A stretch of DNA of 64,000 nt from contig JANRIN010000312.1 of the NCBI GenBank assembly GCA_033764965.1, forward strand, positions 1 through 64,000, written 5' to 3'. This document shows positions 33,889 through 43,420 of this stretch, in pieces. Positions within the stretch are counted from its first letter, which is position 1; every line of letters begins with the position of its first letter. A program made the translations under genes and the position numbers. The DNA is from JSC-12 sp033764965. GTDB lineage: Bacteria > Cyanobacteriota > Cyanobacteriia > Leptolyngbyales > Leptolyngbyaceae. The notes beneath the pieces are model-generated. The model was not told the DNA's origin. It searched no databases and saw nothing but the letters and a program-made list of their open reading frames with translations.

Positions 33889-35199
33889 ATGTCGGATTTC
33901 ATTCTTCAGGCTCAGGCAGCAGCGGCTCAGGAAAACTGGTCAGATGTCGTGCCGTTATTGCAACGAATAGTGCTGGCTGAAACTGCCCCTTCTGATCAGG
34001 GCGCATGGCTCCAGTTGTTAGACTTGGCGATGCAGGTTTTGCAAAAGGGCGACTTTCAAGAGCAATGGGAAGTCTCCAAAGTGTTCCCGGCACTGGGGCA
34101 GTCCGCGATCGCGCCCTTGATTGCCTTATTAGAAGACGAAACCGCAGAATTGGAATCTCGCTGGTTTGCCGCCCGCATTTTGGGAGGGTTGAATCACCCT
34201 GATGCCATTCGTGCTCTGGTTGAGCAATTGCAAAGCTCAGAAGATGAAGACTTGAATCAGGTTGTTGCAGAAGCATTAGCAAACTTAGGAACTCCCACCA
34301 TCGCCGCCCTAACAGAGTTATTAGCAACGGATGAAACTCGCGTATTTGCGGTGCAAGCACTGACTCAAATTCGCCACTCAGAAACCATTACGCCGTTGCT
34401 GTCAGTGGTCAATGATCCTAGCTCTGCCATCCGAGCGATCGCGCTGGAAGCCCTGAGTAATTTTCGCGACTCCCGCATTCCTGAAGTGCTGGTTCGAGCC
34501 TTGCAAGATTCCTCAACCGCCGTGCGGAAGGCAGCAATCACAGGTTTAAGCAGCAGGGCGGACTTGTCGGAGGAATGGAACCTGGTTGCTTTGCTGGGAG
34601 AGGCTTTGTCGGATGTGAACTTGGGAGTTTGCCAGCAGGCAGCCCTGGCACTGGGCAAGCTTGGACAGGATGCAGCCATTCCGTGGTTGCAAAAAGCCTT
34701 GATGGTTGCCCCAACTCCCTTACCGCTCCAACTTGATCTCCTCCGGGCTTTGAGTTGGATTGGCACTCAGAAAGCACTGGAAAGCTTACAAACGTATCTG
34801 ACGCAGGTCTCAACGCATTTGTCTACTCCGCTCTATCAAGAGATTTTTACCTTGCTAGGACGTTGGGATCATTCTGATCTCAAACCGATCGCGGCTCAAA
34901 TTCTGATTGATGCCCTAGAAACTTTACCCAACGTCGCCCAGGCAGCTACCTTACGATCCACGATCGCCACCGCTCTGGGAGAACTGAAACAGCACCTTGC
35001 CCTTGATCCGCTGATTCAATTGTTGGCAGATGCCGATAGGGGCGTGCAGCTACACGCGATCGCTGCCTTAAAAATGCTCGATCCAGCGATCGTTTCCAAC
35101 CGCCTGGAAGAATTGCAAGCAACCTCTCCCCTGCCAGAACGCTTACAAGCGGGAATTGATGTTGCGCTTCGTGAGTGGAAAACCGAATTACCCCGATAA
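33889..35199 (+). CDS. HEAT-repeat protein, long
   Basis: The 436-residue product consists of about ten HEAT/PBS-lyase-type helical repeats, for example LESRWFAARILGGLNHPDAI, RALVEQLQSSEDEDLNQVVA and AAITGLSSRADLSEEWNLVA. It has no signal peptide, and the repeats run to the C-terminus. It is presumably a scaffold or regulatory protein. Co-directional with and 30 bp after the ArsR gene. It is unlike the shorter HEAT protein at 4563 in both length and acidic start. Confidence 0.8.
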   Translation: MSDFILQAQAAAAQENWSDVVPLLQRIVLAETAPSDQGAWLQLLDLAMQVLQKGDFQEQWEVSKVFPALGQSAIAPLIALLEDETAELESRWFAARILGGLNHPDAIRALVEQLQSSEDEDLNQVVAEALANLGTPTIAALTELLATDETRVFAVQALTQIRHSETITPLLSVVNDPSSAIRAIALEALSNFRDSRIPEVLVRALQDSSTAVRKAAITGLSSRADLSEEWNLVALLGEALSDVNLGVCQQAALALGKLGQDAAIPWLQKALMVAPTPLPLQLDLLRALSWIGTQKALESLQTYLTQVSTHLSTPLYQEIFTLLGRWDHSDLKPIAAQILIDALETLPNVAQAATLRSTIATALGELKQHLALDPLIQLLADADRGVQLHAIAALKMLDPAIVSNRLEELQATSPLPERLQAGIDVALREWKTELPR

Positions 35200-35273
35200 T
35201 AAGTTTGAGATCGTGATACTATCCCTTTGCTGGATTTACTGAATCTCGCGAGTTTCACTACCCTTAGCCGTCC

Positions 35274-37055
35274 ATGCAATTGTCAGCCTCTCAGCGTCGA
35301 ACAAAAATTGTTGCAACTATCGGACCTGCCACCAGTAACCCGGACGTATTACGGGCGCTCATCGAAGCGGGTGCAACAACCCTGCGGCTCAACTTTTCTC
35401 ATGGAACTCATGAAGATCATCAGCGCAGTATTCGCCTGATTCGCCAAACCTCGTTCGAGTTAAACCAACCTGTGGGGATTTTGCAAGATCTCCAGGGACC
35501 CAAAATTCGGCTGGGTCGGTTTGCCGATGGTTCGATCGTACTCAAGAAAGGCGATCGCTTCGTCCTCACCAGCAACATGATGACTGGCACTCAGGAGATG
35601 AGCTGCGTTACCTACGAACCGCTGGCAGACGAAGTGCCCGAAGGTGCTGTCATCCTGCTGGACGACGGCAGAGTGGAAATGCGAGTGGAAGAAGTGAAAT
35701 CTGCTGCCAGGGAACTTCATTGTGAAGTCGTAGTGGGTGGCGTGCTTTCCAACAACAAAGGGGTCAACTTTCCAGGCGTGTATTTGTCAATCAAAGCGCT
35801 GACGGACAAGGATCGCAAAGACCTCACATTCGGGTTGGATCAAGGCGTGGACTGGGTTGCCCTCAGCTTTGTGCGGAACCCCAACGATGTGCTGGAAATT
35901 AAAGAACTAATTTCTGCGGCTGGCAAGCAAGTTCCTGTTATCGTCAAAATCGAAAAGCACGAAGCGATCGAAGAGATGGAAGCCATCCTTTCGATTAGCG
36001 ATGGCGTGATGGTGGCGCGAGGTGATTTGGGGGTAGAACTGCCAGCAGAAGATGTGCCGATTTTGCAAAAGCGGTTGATTCTGACTGCCAATCGCATGGG
36101 CATTCCTGTGATCACTGCAACGCAAATGCTGGATAGTATGGTGCATAGCCCCCGCCCCACTCGTGCAGAGGTATCTGACGTTGCCAACGCCATTTTAGAC
36201 GGCACCGATGCTGTAATGTTGTCGAACGAAACGGCGGTGGGCAAGTATCCGATCGAAGCCGTTTCCACAATGGCGCAGATTGCCCTGCGGATTGAGCAAG
36301 AACCTTTGAAACGCAGCTTAGGAACCAGTGGGCGATCGATTCCGAACGCCATCAGCGAGGCAGTAGGCAATATTGCAGAACAGCTTGGGGCGGCAGCAAT
36401 TATGACGCTGACTAAAACTGGTGCTACGGCTCGAAATGTGTCCAAGTTTCGTCCCCAAAAGCCGATCCTGGCAGTGACCCCCCATGTAGATGTGGCTCGC
36501 CAGCTTCAATTGGTTTGGGGCGTGAAACCGTTGCTGGTGCTTGACTTACCCTCTACCGGACAAACCTTCCAGGCTGCTGTTAATGTGGCTCAGGAGAAAG
36601 AGCTTTTACAAGAAGGTGATCTCATCGTCATGACGGCAGGCACCCTACAGGGAGTTTCCGGCTCCACAGACCTGATTAAAGTCGAAGTTGTCACCGCAGT
36701 CCGTGGCAAGGGCGTTGGCATTGGGCAAGGCTCCGTGAGTGGACGTGCTCGTGTGATTCAAAATGGCTTTGAAGCCTGCAACTTCAATTCGGGTGAAATT
36801 TTGGTGGCATCCAGCACCAGCGTAGACATGGTAGAAGCCATCCGCAAAGCGGCTGGGATTATTACTGAAGACAGCAGTTTAACCAGTCATGCCGCCGTGA
36901 TTGGTTTACGACTAGGAGTCCCGGTAATTGTGGGAGTACAAAATGCCACGACGGCAATCCGTGAGGGGGAAATCGTCACCCTGGATATGCAGCGAGGAGT
37001 CGTCTACGCTGGGGCAACCGCCAGCCAAACCGATGCAGCCCTGTCAGCAACTTAA
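35274..37055 (+). CDS. pyk: pyruvate kinase with C-terminal PEP-utilising domain
   Basis: The 593-residue product has the pyruvate kinase signature VKIEKHEAIEEMEAILSIS and MVARGDLGVELPAEDVPI, with Mg/K-binding residues in TLRLNFSHG. A C-terminal swivelling PEP-utilising domain of about 100 residues follows (IITEDSSLTSHAAVIGLRLG), which many bacterial pyruvate kinases carry. It converts PEP and ADP to pyruvate and ATP. Length fits the extended form. It is followed 104 bp later by a GTPase gene. Confidence 0.95.
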   Translation: MQLSASQRRTKIVATIGPATSNPDVLRALIEAGATTLRLNFSHGTHEDHQRSIRLIRQTSFELNQPVGILQDLQGPKIRLGRFADGSIVLKKGDRFVLTSNMMTGTQEMSCVTYEPLADEVPEGAVILLDDGRVEMRVEEVKSAARELHCEVVVGGVLSNNKGVNFPGVYLSIKALTDKDRKDLTFGLDQGVDWVALSFVRNPNDVLEIKELISAAGKQVPVIVKIEKHEAIEEMEAILSISDGVMVARGDLGVELPAEDVPILQKRLILTANRMGIPVITATQMLDSMVHSPRPTRAEVSDVANAILDGTDAVMLSNETAVGKYPIEAVSTMAQIALRIEQEPLKRSLGTSGRSIPNAISEAVGNIAEQLGAAAIMTLTKTGATARNVSKFRPQKPILAVTPHVDVARQLQLVWGVKPLLVLDLPSTGQTFQAAVNVAQEKELLQEGDLIVMTAGTLQGVSGSTDLIKVEVVTAVRGKGVGIGQGSVSGRARVIQNGFEACNFNSGEILVASSTSVDMVEAIRKAAGIITEDSSLTSHAAVIGLRLGVPVIVGVQNATTAIREGEIVTLDMQRGVVYAGATASQTDAALSAT

Positions 37056-37159
37056 AAGCGCGATCGCTCCCCATCTGGGTGAGAAATTATTTAGGATGAA
37101 ATTGTCTTATGCCGTGACTTGTTCATCGTCATCTCCAGGAATTTATTCATCGCGCCTCC

Positions 37160-38635
37160 ATGTCTGACCTTGTCCCCTTGAATTCGCCAGACCTAAATGC
37201 CGAAAATCGATCGCTGGAAGAAGCGATCCATAGTTTTGAAGAGATTCAGGCAGAGCTAAATTATCGACAGGCACAAACCGCCCTGCATGATTTGGTGGAA
37301 GGACTCGATCTAACGCCTCAGGAGCGACGCGGATTAGAGCCTGAGATCCAGGGCTTGCAATCCATGATGAATAAGCTCGATCGCCAAATTGTTCATATCG
37401 CTGTGTTTGGCATGGTGGGACGGGGCAAATCCTCCCTGCTCAACGCCTTACTGGGTGAACCTGTATTTGAGACGGGTCCAATTCATGGCGTAACTCGATC
37501 GCAGCAAACTGCCCACTGGCGTTTAACCCATGAGGCGATCGCAGGCAGCGATCATTCCCTGACCCGATTAGCTCTTCCCGGAGTGGGTGGCTCTTGTATT
37601 GAACTGATCGACACACCTGGCATTGATGAAGTGCATGGGGAAGAACGGGAAGCCCTGGCGCGACAGGTTGCCCAACACGCTGACCTGATCCTGTTTCTAA
37701 TTGCCGGGGACATGACCAAGGTTGAGTATCAGGCACTCTCCGATTTACGGCAGGCAAGCAAGCCCATCATCTTGGTGTTTAACAAAATTGACCAGTATCC
37801 CGATACCGATCGCTTGAGCATTTACCGCAAAATCCGCGATGAGCGCGTTAAGGAACTGCTTTCGCCAGAGGAGATTGTGATGGCAGCCGCCTCTCCATTG
37901 GTAGCAAAGGCAGTCCGCCGTCCAGATGGGCGCGTGGCAGCGCAGTTGAGTGCCGGACAACCGCAAGTGGAAGCTTTAAAGCTGAAGATTCTGGAGATTC
38001 TCGATCGGGAAGGAAAATCCCTGGTGGCGATCAACTCGATGCTATTTGCCGACGATGTGAACGAGCGACTGGTTGAGCGCAAAATGTTGATCCGCGATCG
38101 CAGTGCCAACCGGATTATCTGGAATGCAGTGATGACCAAAGCCGTGGCGATTGCCCTCAACCCCATCACGGTAGTCGATGTCCTCAGTAGCGCGGTGATC
38201 GATGTGGCAATGATTTTATCCTTGTCTCGTCTTTACGGGATTGCCATGACTCAGCAGGGCGCATTGAGTTTATTGCAAAAAATTGCCCTGACGATGGGCG
38301 GGATCAGCCTGAGTGAAATGCTGGCAAATTTGGGCTTGAGTTCCTTAAAGAGTTTACTCGGCTTGGCAGCTCCGGCAACGGGTGGGGCTTCGCTGGCTGC
38401 CTATGCTTCTGTTGCCGTGACTCAGGCGGGAGTGGCGGGAGTTTCCACCTATGCGATCGGTCAAGTCACCAAAGCTTACCTGGCAAACGGGGCATCCTGG
38501 GGACCCGACGGACCGAAAGCAGTGGTCACGCGGATTCTTGCCTCACTCGACGAAAGCTCAATTCTTAGCCGCATTAAAGATGAACTTCGCGCCAAGCTAG
38601 AAATGCGCGATCGGGCTGCGAACCAAAGTCGTTAG
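37160..38635 (+). CDS. dynamin/Era-like GTPase with DUF697 domain
   Basis: The 491-residue product has a GTPase domain in its first half: G1 GMVGRGKSSLLNALL, G3 ELIDTPGIDEVHG, and G4 VFNKIDQYPD. Hydrophobic helices in the second half (AIALNPITVVDVLSSAVIDV, GGASLAAYASVAVTQAGVAG) fit the membrane-associated DUF697 domain. Such proteins are common in cyanobacteria and of unknown role; membrane association and nucleotide-driven remodelling are inferred. It is probably monocistronic. Confidence 0.85.
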   Translation: MSDLVPLNSPDLNAENRSLEEAIHSFEEIQAELNYRQAQTALHDLVEGLDLTPQERRGLEPEIQGLQSMMNKLDRQIVHIAVFGMVGRGKSSLLNALLGEPVFETGPIHGVTRSQQTAHWRLTHEAIAGSDHSLTRLALPGVGGSCIELIDTPGIDEVHGEEREALARQVAQHADLILFLIAGDMTKVEYQALSDLRQASKPIILVFNKIDQYPDTDRLSIYRKIRDERVKELLSPEEIVMAAASPLVAKAVRRPDGRVAAQLSAGQPQVEALKLKILEILDREGKSLVAINSMLFADDVNERLVERKMLIRDRSANRIIWNAVMTKAVAIALNPITVVDVLSSAVIDVAMILSLSRLYGIAMTQQGALSLLQKIALTMGGISLSEMLANLGLSSLKSLLGLAAPATGGASLAAYASVAVTQAGVAGVSTYAIGQVTKAYLANGASWGPDGPKAVVTRILASLDESSILSRIKDELRAKLEMRDRAANQSR

Positions 38636-38696
38636 GGCTTAAAAGAAACTAGATTCGGTAAAAAAACGGGAGCAAATTGCCCTCGACATCTGTCAT

Positions 38697-38737
38697 AAGG
38701 AGGAAGCTGTGTTGTCATCCCAGCGCCACATAGCTTC
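38697..38737 (+). promoter_or_regulatory. leader hairpin with strong ribosome site before metallopeptidase gene
   Basis: AAGGAGG at 38697-38703 is a near-perfect Shine-Dalgarno sequence 5 nt upstream of a GTG that opens a 14-codon frame. Right after it GAAGCTGTGT (38703-38712) can pair with ACATAGCTTC (38728-38737), including one G-U. The arrangement resembles a leader peptide or translational switch but could be coincidence. Confidence 0.35.
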
Positions 38738-38773
38738 GTTACATCAGTATTAGTGTTTGCTCCTCCACTCACC

Positions 38774-39370
38774 ATGAAAAAACTGAAAGCAATTGTCACC
38801 GCACTGGTCAGTACGGGTTGTGTTTTAGCAACTGTTCCTGCTAAAGCAGAACTCTCGCCCGAAACCGTCGCCCAGGGTGTTTATCAAGGAATTCAACATA
38901 TTCACGGCTATAAAGCAACGCCCAGGCTAGTCTGGAACGTACCTCACGGACAACGGGGCGGTTGTGGGGCGGTACGGGGTAGCCATTATTGTGGGCGCAA
39001 CCATACGGTTTATATTGCTCAACAGGATATTCGGTTGGCTTACCAGCACGGGGATGCAGCCCTGGCTTATATCATTGCCCACGAGTATGCCCATGCCATG
39101 CAAGTTGCCCACGGGTTTATGCCCAGAAGTGTGCCTGTGGCTGAATTACAAGCGGACTGTTTAGCGGGAGTTTACCTGGGATCCATTCCTAATTTGGGGC
39201 TGGACGAGCGAGATGTACAAGAGATTGCCACCTTTGCTTATCGAATTGGAGACTATGCCCAATGGAGTCGGCAGCATCACGGCACTCCAGCCCAGCGAGT
39301 AAAGGCAGTTGCCACGGGACTTCAGGCATCAGCGAAAGGAAAAGGACTGGCAACCTGTCGAATCAACTGA
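38774..39370 (+). CDS. exported zinc metallopeptidase-like protein
   Basis: The 198-residue product has a signal peptide (MKKLKAIVTALVSTGCVLAT, cleaved near AKAEL) and a gluzincin-type motif AYIIAHEYAHAMQVAHG (HExxH). It is followed by VAELQADCLAGVYLGSI, where a Glu in VAELQAD could be the third zinc ligand, as in neutral zinc metallopeptidases. It would act in the periplasm or outside the cell; substrate unknown. ATG 38774 starts the signal peptide; the frame is open to 38753. Confidence 0.8.
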   Translation: MKKLKAIVTALVSTGCVLATVPAKAELSPETVAQGVYQGIQHIHGYKATPRLVWNVPHGQRGGCGAVRGSHYCGRNHTVYIAQQDIRLAYQHGDAALAYIIAHEYAHAMQVAHGFMPRSVPVAELQADCLAGVYLGSIPNLGLDERDVQEIATFAYRIGDYAQWSRQHHGTPAQRVKAVATGLQASAKGKGLATCRIN

Positions 39371-39681
39371 TTCAAATTGTCGAATCCGAGTGATCTGGAG
39401 CGGCTCAACCGGCGATCTCGTCAACTAACCTTAAACAGTTCTTGGTCAAGGTTTAGTGACTTTCGCAACGCTTCTTAATATAATCTAATAGTGTTTAGCG
39501 TGAAAATACAAATTGTTCAGTATATGAGATTACAAATCAAAAGCTGTTGATCCTTTTCCAAAAGTGACAGCAGTCTGAACTTCTTCTGTTATTTCTGTTG
39601 CAGTACGCCTGAATGCTCATCTACTGTAACGCCACCTCGCTACAACACTTCAACCTGCTACGAAGCTAAAAAAGGGTGATT
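39371..39681. other. intergenic region upstream of DUF4327 gene
   Basis: This 311-bp region holds no gene I can support. It is AT-rich in the middle and contains the promoter-like sequence reported at 39456-39484. Confidence 0.5.
39456..39484 (+). promoter_or_regulatory. sigma-70-type promoter candidate
   Basis: A perfect -10 hexamer TATAAT (39479-39484) lies 17 bp after GTGACT (39456-39461), which matches four of six bases of TTGACA. It would drive the DUF4327 gene with a leader of about 190 nt. Confidence 0.4.
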
Positions 39682-39903
39682 ATGCTTCAATCTATTCCAT
39701 ACTCTCTGGACGTTATCCAGGACGAGGCTCGTCAGCTTGTTCAAAAAGGACTCATCAGCCGACAACAGCCAATTTATATTTTGTGTCAATACATCCCCGC
39801 TCGCGAATGGGCGTGCATTGAAGGGGAACTGGAACGGTGCGATTTTCTGCTGCGCGATCGCATTGGAGATCTTCTGGGTCGAGAAGAGTGGGAAAACGAC
39901 TAG
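39682..39903 (+). CDS. DUF4327 family protein
   Basis: The 73-residue product (MLQSIPYSLDVIQDEARQLV, QPIYILCQYIPAREWACIEG, then ERCDFLLRDRIGDLLG) fits the small cyanobacterial DUF4327 family of unknown function. No membrane helix is seen. ATG 39682 is preferred to an in-frame GTG at 39676. It converges with the cyclo-ligase gene 7 bp away. Confidence 0.85.
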   Translation: MLQSIPYSLDVIQDEARQLVQKGLISRQQPIYILCQYIPAREWACIEGELERCDFLLRDRIGDLLGREEWEND

Positions 39904-39910
39904 CCTGGGT

Positions 39911-40486
39911 TCATCCTTTTTGGGATTTCCAAATACCAGTTTCCGTACAAACTGCCCCTAGAGGCTGATCCCAGGGATCGTGCGGCAACTGAGATACGTG
40001 GGCAAAATCAAACACGATGCCGATCGTGGGTTTGCCTGTCCATTCAGGTGAACCGAAGAGGCGATCGTAGAATCCCCCACCATAGCCCAAGCGGTATCCC
40101 CGCTGATCACACCCCACAGCAGGGACTAACACTAAATCGATTTGCTCCACCTCCAGCAAGGGTGCATTTGCATCGGGTTCTAGAATGCCAAAAGGTCCTT
40201 TTTGCAGCGGTAAGGAACCGATGGGCGACCATTGATGCCAGACTAGCTGAGTCTCAACACATCGGGAAAATCCCCAGGTTTTGGGAAGGTGAAATAGCGA
40301 ACTTAAATCTGGTTCCTGCCGGACACTGAAGTACGCCAAAATCGTTTGGGCATGGATAAACAGTGGCAAGGCTTGCAAGTGTTTACAGAGTTGCTGACTG
40401 TTTGTTTGCCATTGCTCAACACTCATGGATTGCCGCAGTGTCAGCAACGATCGTCTGAGTTCTGTTTTTGAAGTGCTGGCAGTCAT
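39911..40486 (-). CDS. 5-formyltetrahydrofolate cyclo-ligase
   Basis: The 191-residue product has the family signature RLGYGGGFYDRLFG near the C-terminus and the ATP-binding basic N-terminal helix (KTELRRSLLTLRQSMSVEQW). The enzyme converts 5-formyl-THF to 5,10-methenyl-THF using ATP, feeding one-carbon metabolism. Length and both conserved regions are normal. It is divergent from the small membrane protein gene at 40540. Confidence 0.9.
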   Translation of the reverse strand: MTASTSKTELRRSLLTLRQSMSVEQWQTNSQQLCKHLQALPLFIHAQTILAYFSVRQEPDLSSLFHLPKTWGFSRCVETQLVWHQWSPIGSLPLQKGPFGILEPDANAPLLEVEQIDLVLVPAVGCDQRGYRLGYGGGFYDRLFGSPEWTGKPTIGIVFDFAHVSQLPHDPWDQPLGAVCTETGIWKSQKG

Positions 40487-40539
40487 GGCGTTGAATGCGT
40501 GGGTTAAGCTAGAGCCACAGCTTCACTAAACCAATCGGG

Positions 40540-40944
40540 ATGGATACATCGATCTTTACAGAAGCACCCCAACGAGCGATCGCATTGACGGTGCAAACCT
40601 GGATGCAGGAGCATCCTATCATCGCCTGGTCGCTGACTCATCCTCTCATCAGTTTGGGGATTCTGCTAATTGCGATCGTACTTTTGAGAGGGTTGCTAGA
40701 TGCCGTTGCCCGTTTAACTGAATGGATCTGGCTAGCCATTCTACGGGCACCCGTATTCCTGGTAAATCGTCTGTTTGGGGTGATTTTTAGATTGCTGAAC
40801 CGCTCTCCCGACCTGACCACCGCCGAACCACCCACTCAACACCAGCAACTCATCACAATTCTGGACAAGTTAGAAGCTCTCAAACAGGAACAAGACAAAC
40901 TATTGAATGAAGTCCGCGCCATGCTCAAAGCAGATCAGCCTTAA
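40540..40944 (+). CDS. small membrane protein with coiled-coil tail
   Basis: The 134-residue product has one strong membrane helix (HPLISLGILLIAIVLLRGLL), a second amphipathic or hydrophobic segment (IWLAILRAPVFLVNRLFGVI), and a charged C-terminal helix (LITILDKLEALKQEQDKLLN) likely to form a coiled coil. I do not recognise a family with a function. It is divergent from the cyclo-ligase gene. Confidence 0.65.
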   Translation: MDTSIFTEAPQRAIALTVQTWMQEHPIIAWSLTHPLISLGILLIAIVLLRGLLDAVARLTEWIWLAILRAPVFLVNRLFGVIFRLLNRSPDLTTAEPPTQHQQLITILDKLEALKQEQDKLLNEVRAMLKADQP

Positions 40945-40991
40945 AACGCTCGGAGACTCAGGACTATGGCAGTTGCAGGGCAGAATCACGG

Positions 40992-41198
40992 TTAATTTGC
41001 TGGTTTCTGCCGAAGATTTACTCGGTTAGCCATCGCTTGCAACCGTTCCAGGGGAAAGTCAGAGGAAAAACTCTCCCAGGGTCGCGCCTGTCCTGTTGCA
41101 GTATAAACATACAAAACCCCGTTCACAATGCGACTGGAAATAATTAAGTCGAGTGCTCTTGCAAGGTTTAAAGATTGAGTAAACTCACTATTGGTCAT
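40992..41198 (-). CDS. small hypothetical protein
   Basis: The 68-residue frame starts with ATG at 41198 and encodes TNSEFTQSLNLARALDLIIS, SRIVNGVLYVYTATGQARPW and FPLERLQAMANRVNLRQ, a soluble alpha/beta-like composition with no low-complexity bias. It lies between genes with 47 and 172 bp of space. The protein-like composition argues for a real gene, but no family or function is known to me. Confidence 0.5.
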   Translation of the reverse strand: MTNSEFTQSLNLARALDLIISSRIVNGVLYVYTATGQARPWESFSSDFPLERLQAMANRVNLRQKPAN

Positions 41199-41370
41199 AG
41201 ATTTATAAGAAGACTTTGGTTTAGAAAAACTAAGCTAACTCTCACAATATTTATCCTAACGAGAATGCCGTGAAAGCGCTTCATCCTTAAGGTTTGGTGA
41301 AAAGAACTTTACCAGAAGTTTCATGAGAGCAACCAAATTCACCGTTTAATTTTTGTTACGGTAACGAGAA

Positions 41371-43137
41371 CTACCATGTCACTCGATCTTTCAGCTTCAG
41401 GAGCAACTTTGGACCCACGCCAGAAACTTGATCCAGATCAGCTAAAGACGTGAACCGCTTTTTTTGTCTAGCTGCCATGATTCGCTTTGCCAGCCCGGGA
41501 CCAACTCCAGGCAACTCTTCCAGTTCTGTCTGGGTTGCAGTGTTGAGATTAATCTGCTGTTTCGGCGTGGAAGTCGCTTGATGAGTTGTTTTTGGGGTAA
41601 GGGAGCGAATCTGAGTAGTTTTTGGGGGGAATGGTGGCTTGGTTTGGGGTGCGATCGCTGCGGGGGCGGTGGTTTGAACTAGAGTTGCCTGCGGTTGAGT
41701 TGAGGCTGTTACCGGGCAATTTTGCGCTTGAGCGATCGCCTTTTTCTGAATCGCGGGTGGAACCCCCAAAATTGCATTGGTGTAAAGCCGCTCAAATTCT
41801 CGCTGGTAGTGAGCCGTCACAACCTCGTTGTTGATCACCAGTAGCGTCTCGTCGTTGCCCCGATTGGCAGCATCTGTCCAGTTGTGCGATCCTGCGATCG
41901 TGGTGCGCTGGTCTACAATGCCAAATTTGTGATGGAGCAGATCACCAGGAGTCAAGCGCGGCACACCAACCGTGGCGATCGCGGTTTTCCAGGGGTGATT
42001 GTTTTCCTCGCTGCGGCAGTCATCCAGCAACGAAACACCCATCATATCCAAGGCTTCACTATAGGGACGGTAGGCAAAACCCGGATCAATCAAAGCCTGG
42101 ATCGTAATTCCTTTTTGTTGAACAGGCTCCAGTTGGTTCACCAAGTGCTGATCAGAAAAGACAAACAACGCCATCTGAATGGACTTCATTGCCCCTGTTA
42201 AGGTTCTGCTAATTAGCCCGTTCGTACTTTGCTCCCAGGAAACTGTTTTGCTAGACGGGGAAAACTGAACTTCGATCGTGGTTGACCCAACTTGAATTTG
42301 CCTTGCCGGATGGAAAGTTTTTTTAATTCCAAACAAACTATCTGACTTGTTACCTGGACCATCGCCCCACAGATAGTTAAACTCTTCAGTAAAAACAGTT
42401 GCCAACTCTGGGCTATTTATTTTCAATAAATTATTGGCGTTTCCTCGGCTGTGTTGAGATTTGAAGTCGCCATGCACGTCACTCGTGGTCAAGTTTGCGG
42501 AAGAAACAATGACAGTTTGCTGATCGATCACCAGGAACTTATGGTGCATCAGATTGCTTCCCGCCGAGCCATCCGCCGTATCGTCAATGCGTGGAATTTG
42601 GGCATTATTCAGCATCACCAGGGCATCTCGTTGGTCGATTTCATTTTGCCCAAGTTGTTCGTCGCCGTTCAGGTCGATTAAACGCCGCGCTTCCTGGTAA
42701 CGATCGCGCTCCCGTTCGGGCAGGTTCGCAACGTCTTCTGCGGTAAATTGGCTGTAAGGACGAGCATAGGTGTTCTCTAAAACAACGCGCACTTTGATGC
42801 CAGCTTTGTGGCGCTCCGCAAGTGCTTGAGCAATTCCAGGTAAGCGCAACTCCTGCACCGCAACGTCTACACTAGAACGGGCAGTTGCGATCGTGTCGAT
42901 GATAACTTGTTCCAGGTTGGAGCCAGCACGAGTATATCCCCGGTAAGGCTCTGTATAGCTTGCCGCAGGATCGTGATTCATGAAAACCTGAATATTTTTG
43001 TCCTGTGGCAAAGGTGTTGGGCGAATCACTTGCGGAGTTTCGGGTTGACACCCACCTGTTGCCAGAACGATAGCTGTAGAAAATATGGCAAAGCCAATTG
43101 ATGCGCTGAAGAAATGGAGTTGCACGGCTGATGACAA
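41371..43137 (-). CDS. PLD-family lipoprotein with EF-hand-like loop and C-terminal HhH domain
   Basis: The 588-residue product has a lipoprotein-type signal with Cys at residue 30 (VLATGGC). It carries two HxKxxxxD motifs (HHKFLVID at about 198-205 and HHKFGIVD at about 402-409), each followed by a Ser/Asn-rich SSANLT or GSHNWT element, as in phospholipase D and Nuc-type nucleases. A calcium-loop-like DLNGDEQLGQNE lies at 155-166. Residues about 526-588 form a ComEA-type helix-hairpin-helix domain (LEELPGVGPGLAKRIMAARQ, DQVSGVGPKLLLKLK). It probably cleaves DNA or phospholipid outside the plasma membrane. The start is TTG 43137; GTG 43125 is an alternative. Confidence 0.85.
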   Translation of the reverse strand: MSSAVQLHFFSASIGFAIFSTAIVLATGGCQPETPQVIRPTPLPQDKNIQVFMNHDPAASYTEPYRGYTRAGSNLEQVIIDTIATARSSVDVAVQELRLPGIAQALAERHKAGIKVRVVLENTYARPYSQFTAEDVANLPERERDRYQEARRLIDLNGDEQLGQNEIDQRDALVMLNNAQIPRIDDTADGSAGSNLMHHKFLVIDQQTVIVSSANLTTSDVHGDFKSQHSRGNANNLLKINSPELATVFTEEFNYLWGDGPGNKSDSLFGIKKTFHPARQIQVGSTTIEVQFSPSSKTVSWEQSTNGLISRTLTGAMKSIQMALFVFSDQHLVNQLEPVQQKGITIQALIDPGFAYRPYSEALDMMGVSLLDDCRSEENNHPWKTAIATVGVPRLTPGDLLHHKFGIVDQRTTIAGSHNWTDAANRGNDETLLVINNEVVTAHYQREFERLYTNAILGVPPAIQKKAIAQAQNCPVTASTQPQATLVQTTAPAAIAPQTKPPFPPKTTQIRSLTPKTTHQATSTPKQQINLNTATQTELEELPGVGPGLAKRIMAARQKKRFTSLADLDQVSGVGPKLLLKLKDRVTW

Positions 43138-43420
43138 GAAATAAAGGATCTTCCATCCAGGATGCCCACCTTCAATGGCTGACTTGCGATTATTAAGTAA
43201 TTAGACAAAAATGAACTTCAATCCAAGAATCATTCGTCATTCATTCCGCGTTCTTTAAAGTACCAATGACCGATGACCAACGACTCTTCACCAGTCAGCT
43301 AAGGCAGTTTCGCCAAAAAAATTAATCAAAGGGTAGGCAGAGAGCACCTTGTAGGTAAGAATGGTTGAAGCGATACAATCGCGATTGGTTTGTTTGTAGG
43401 ACTTTTAACAACGCTAACTG

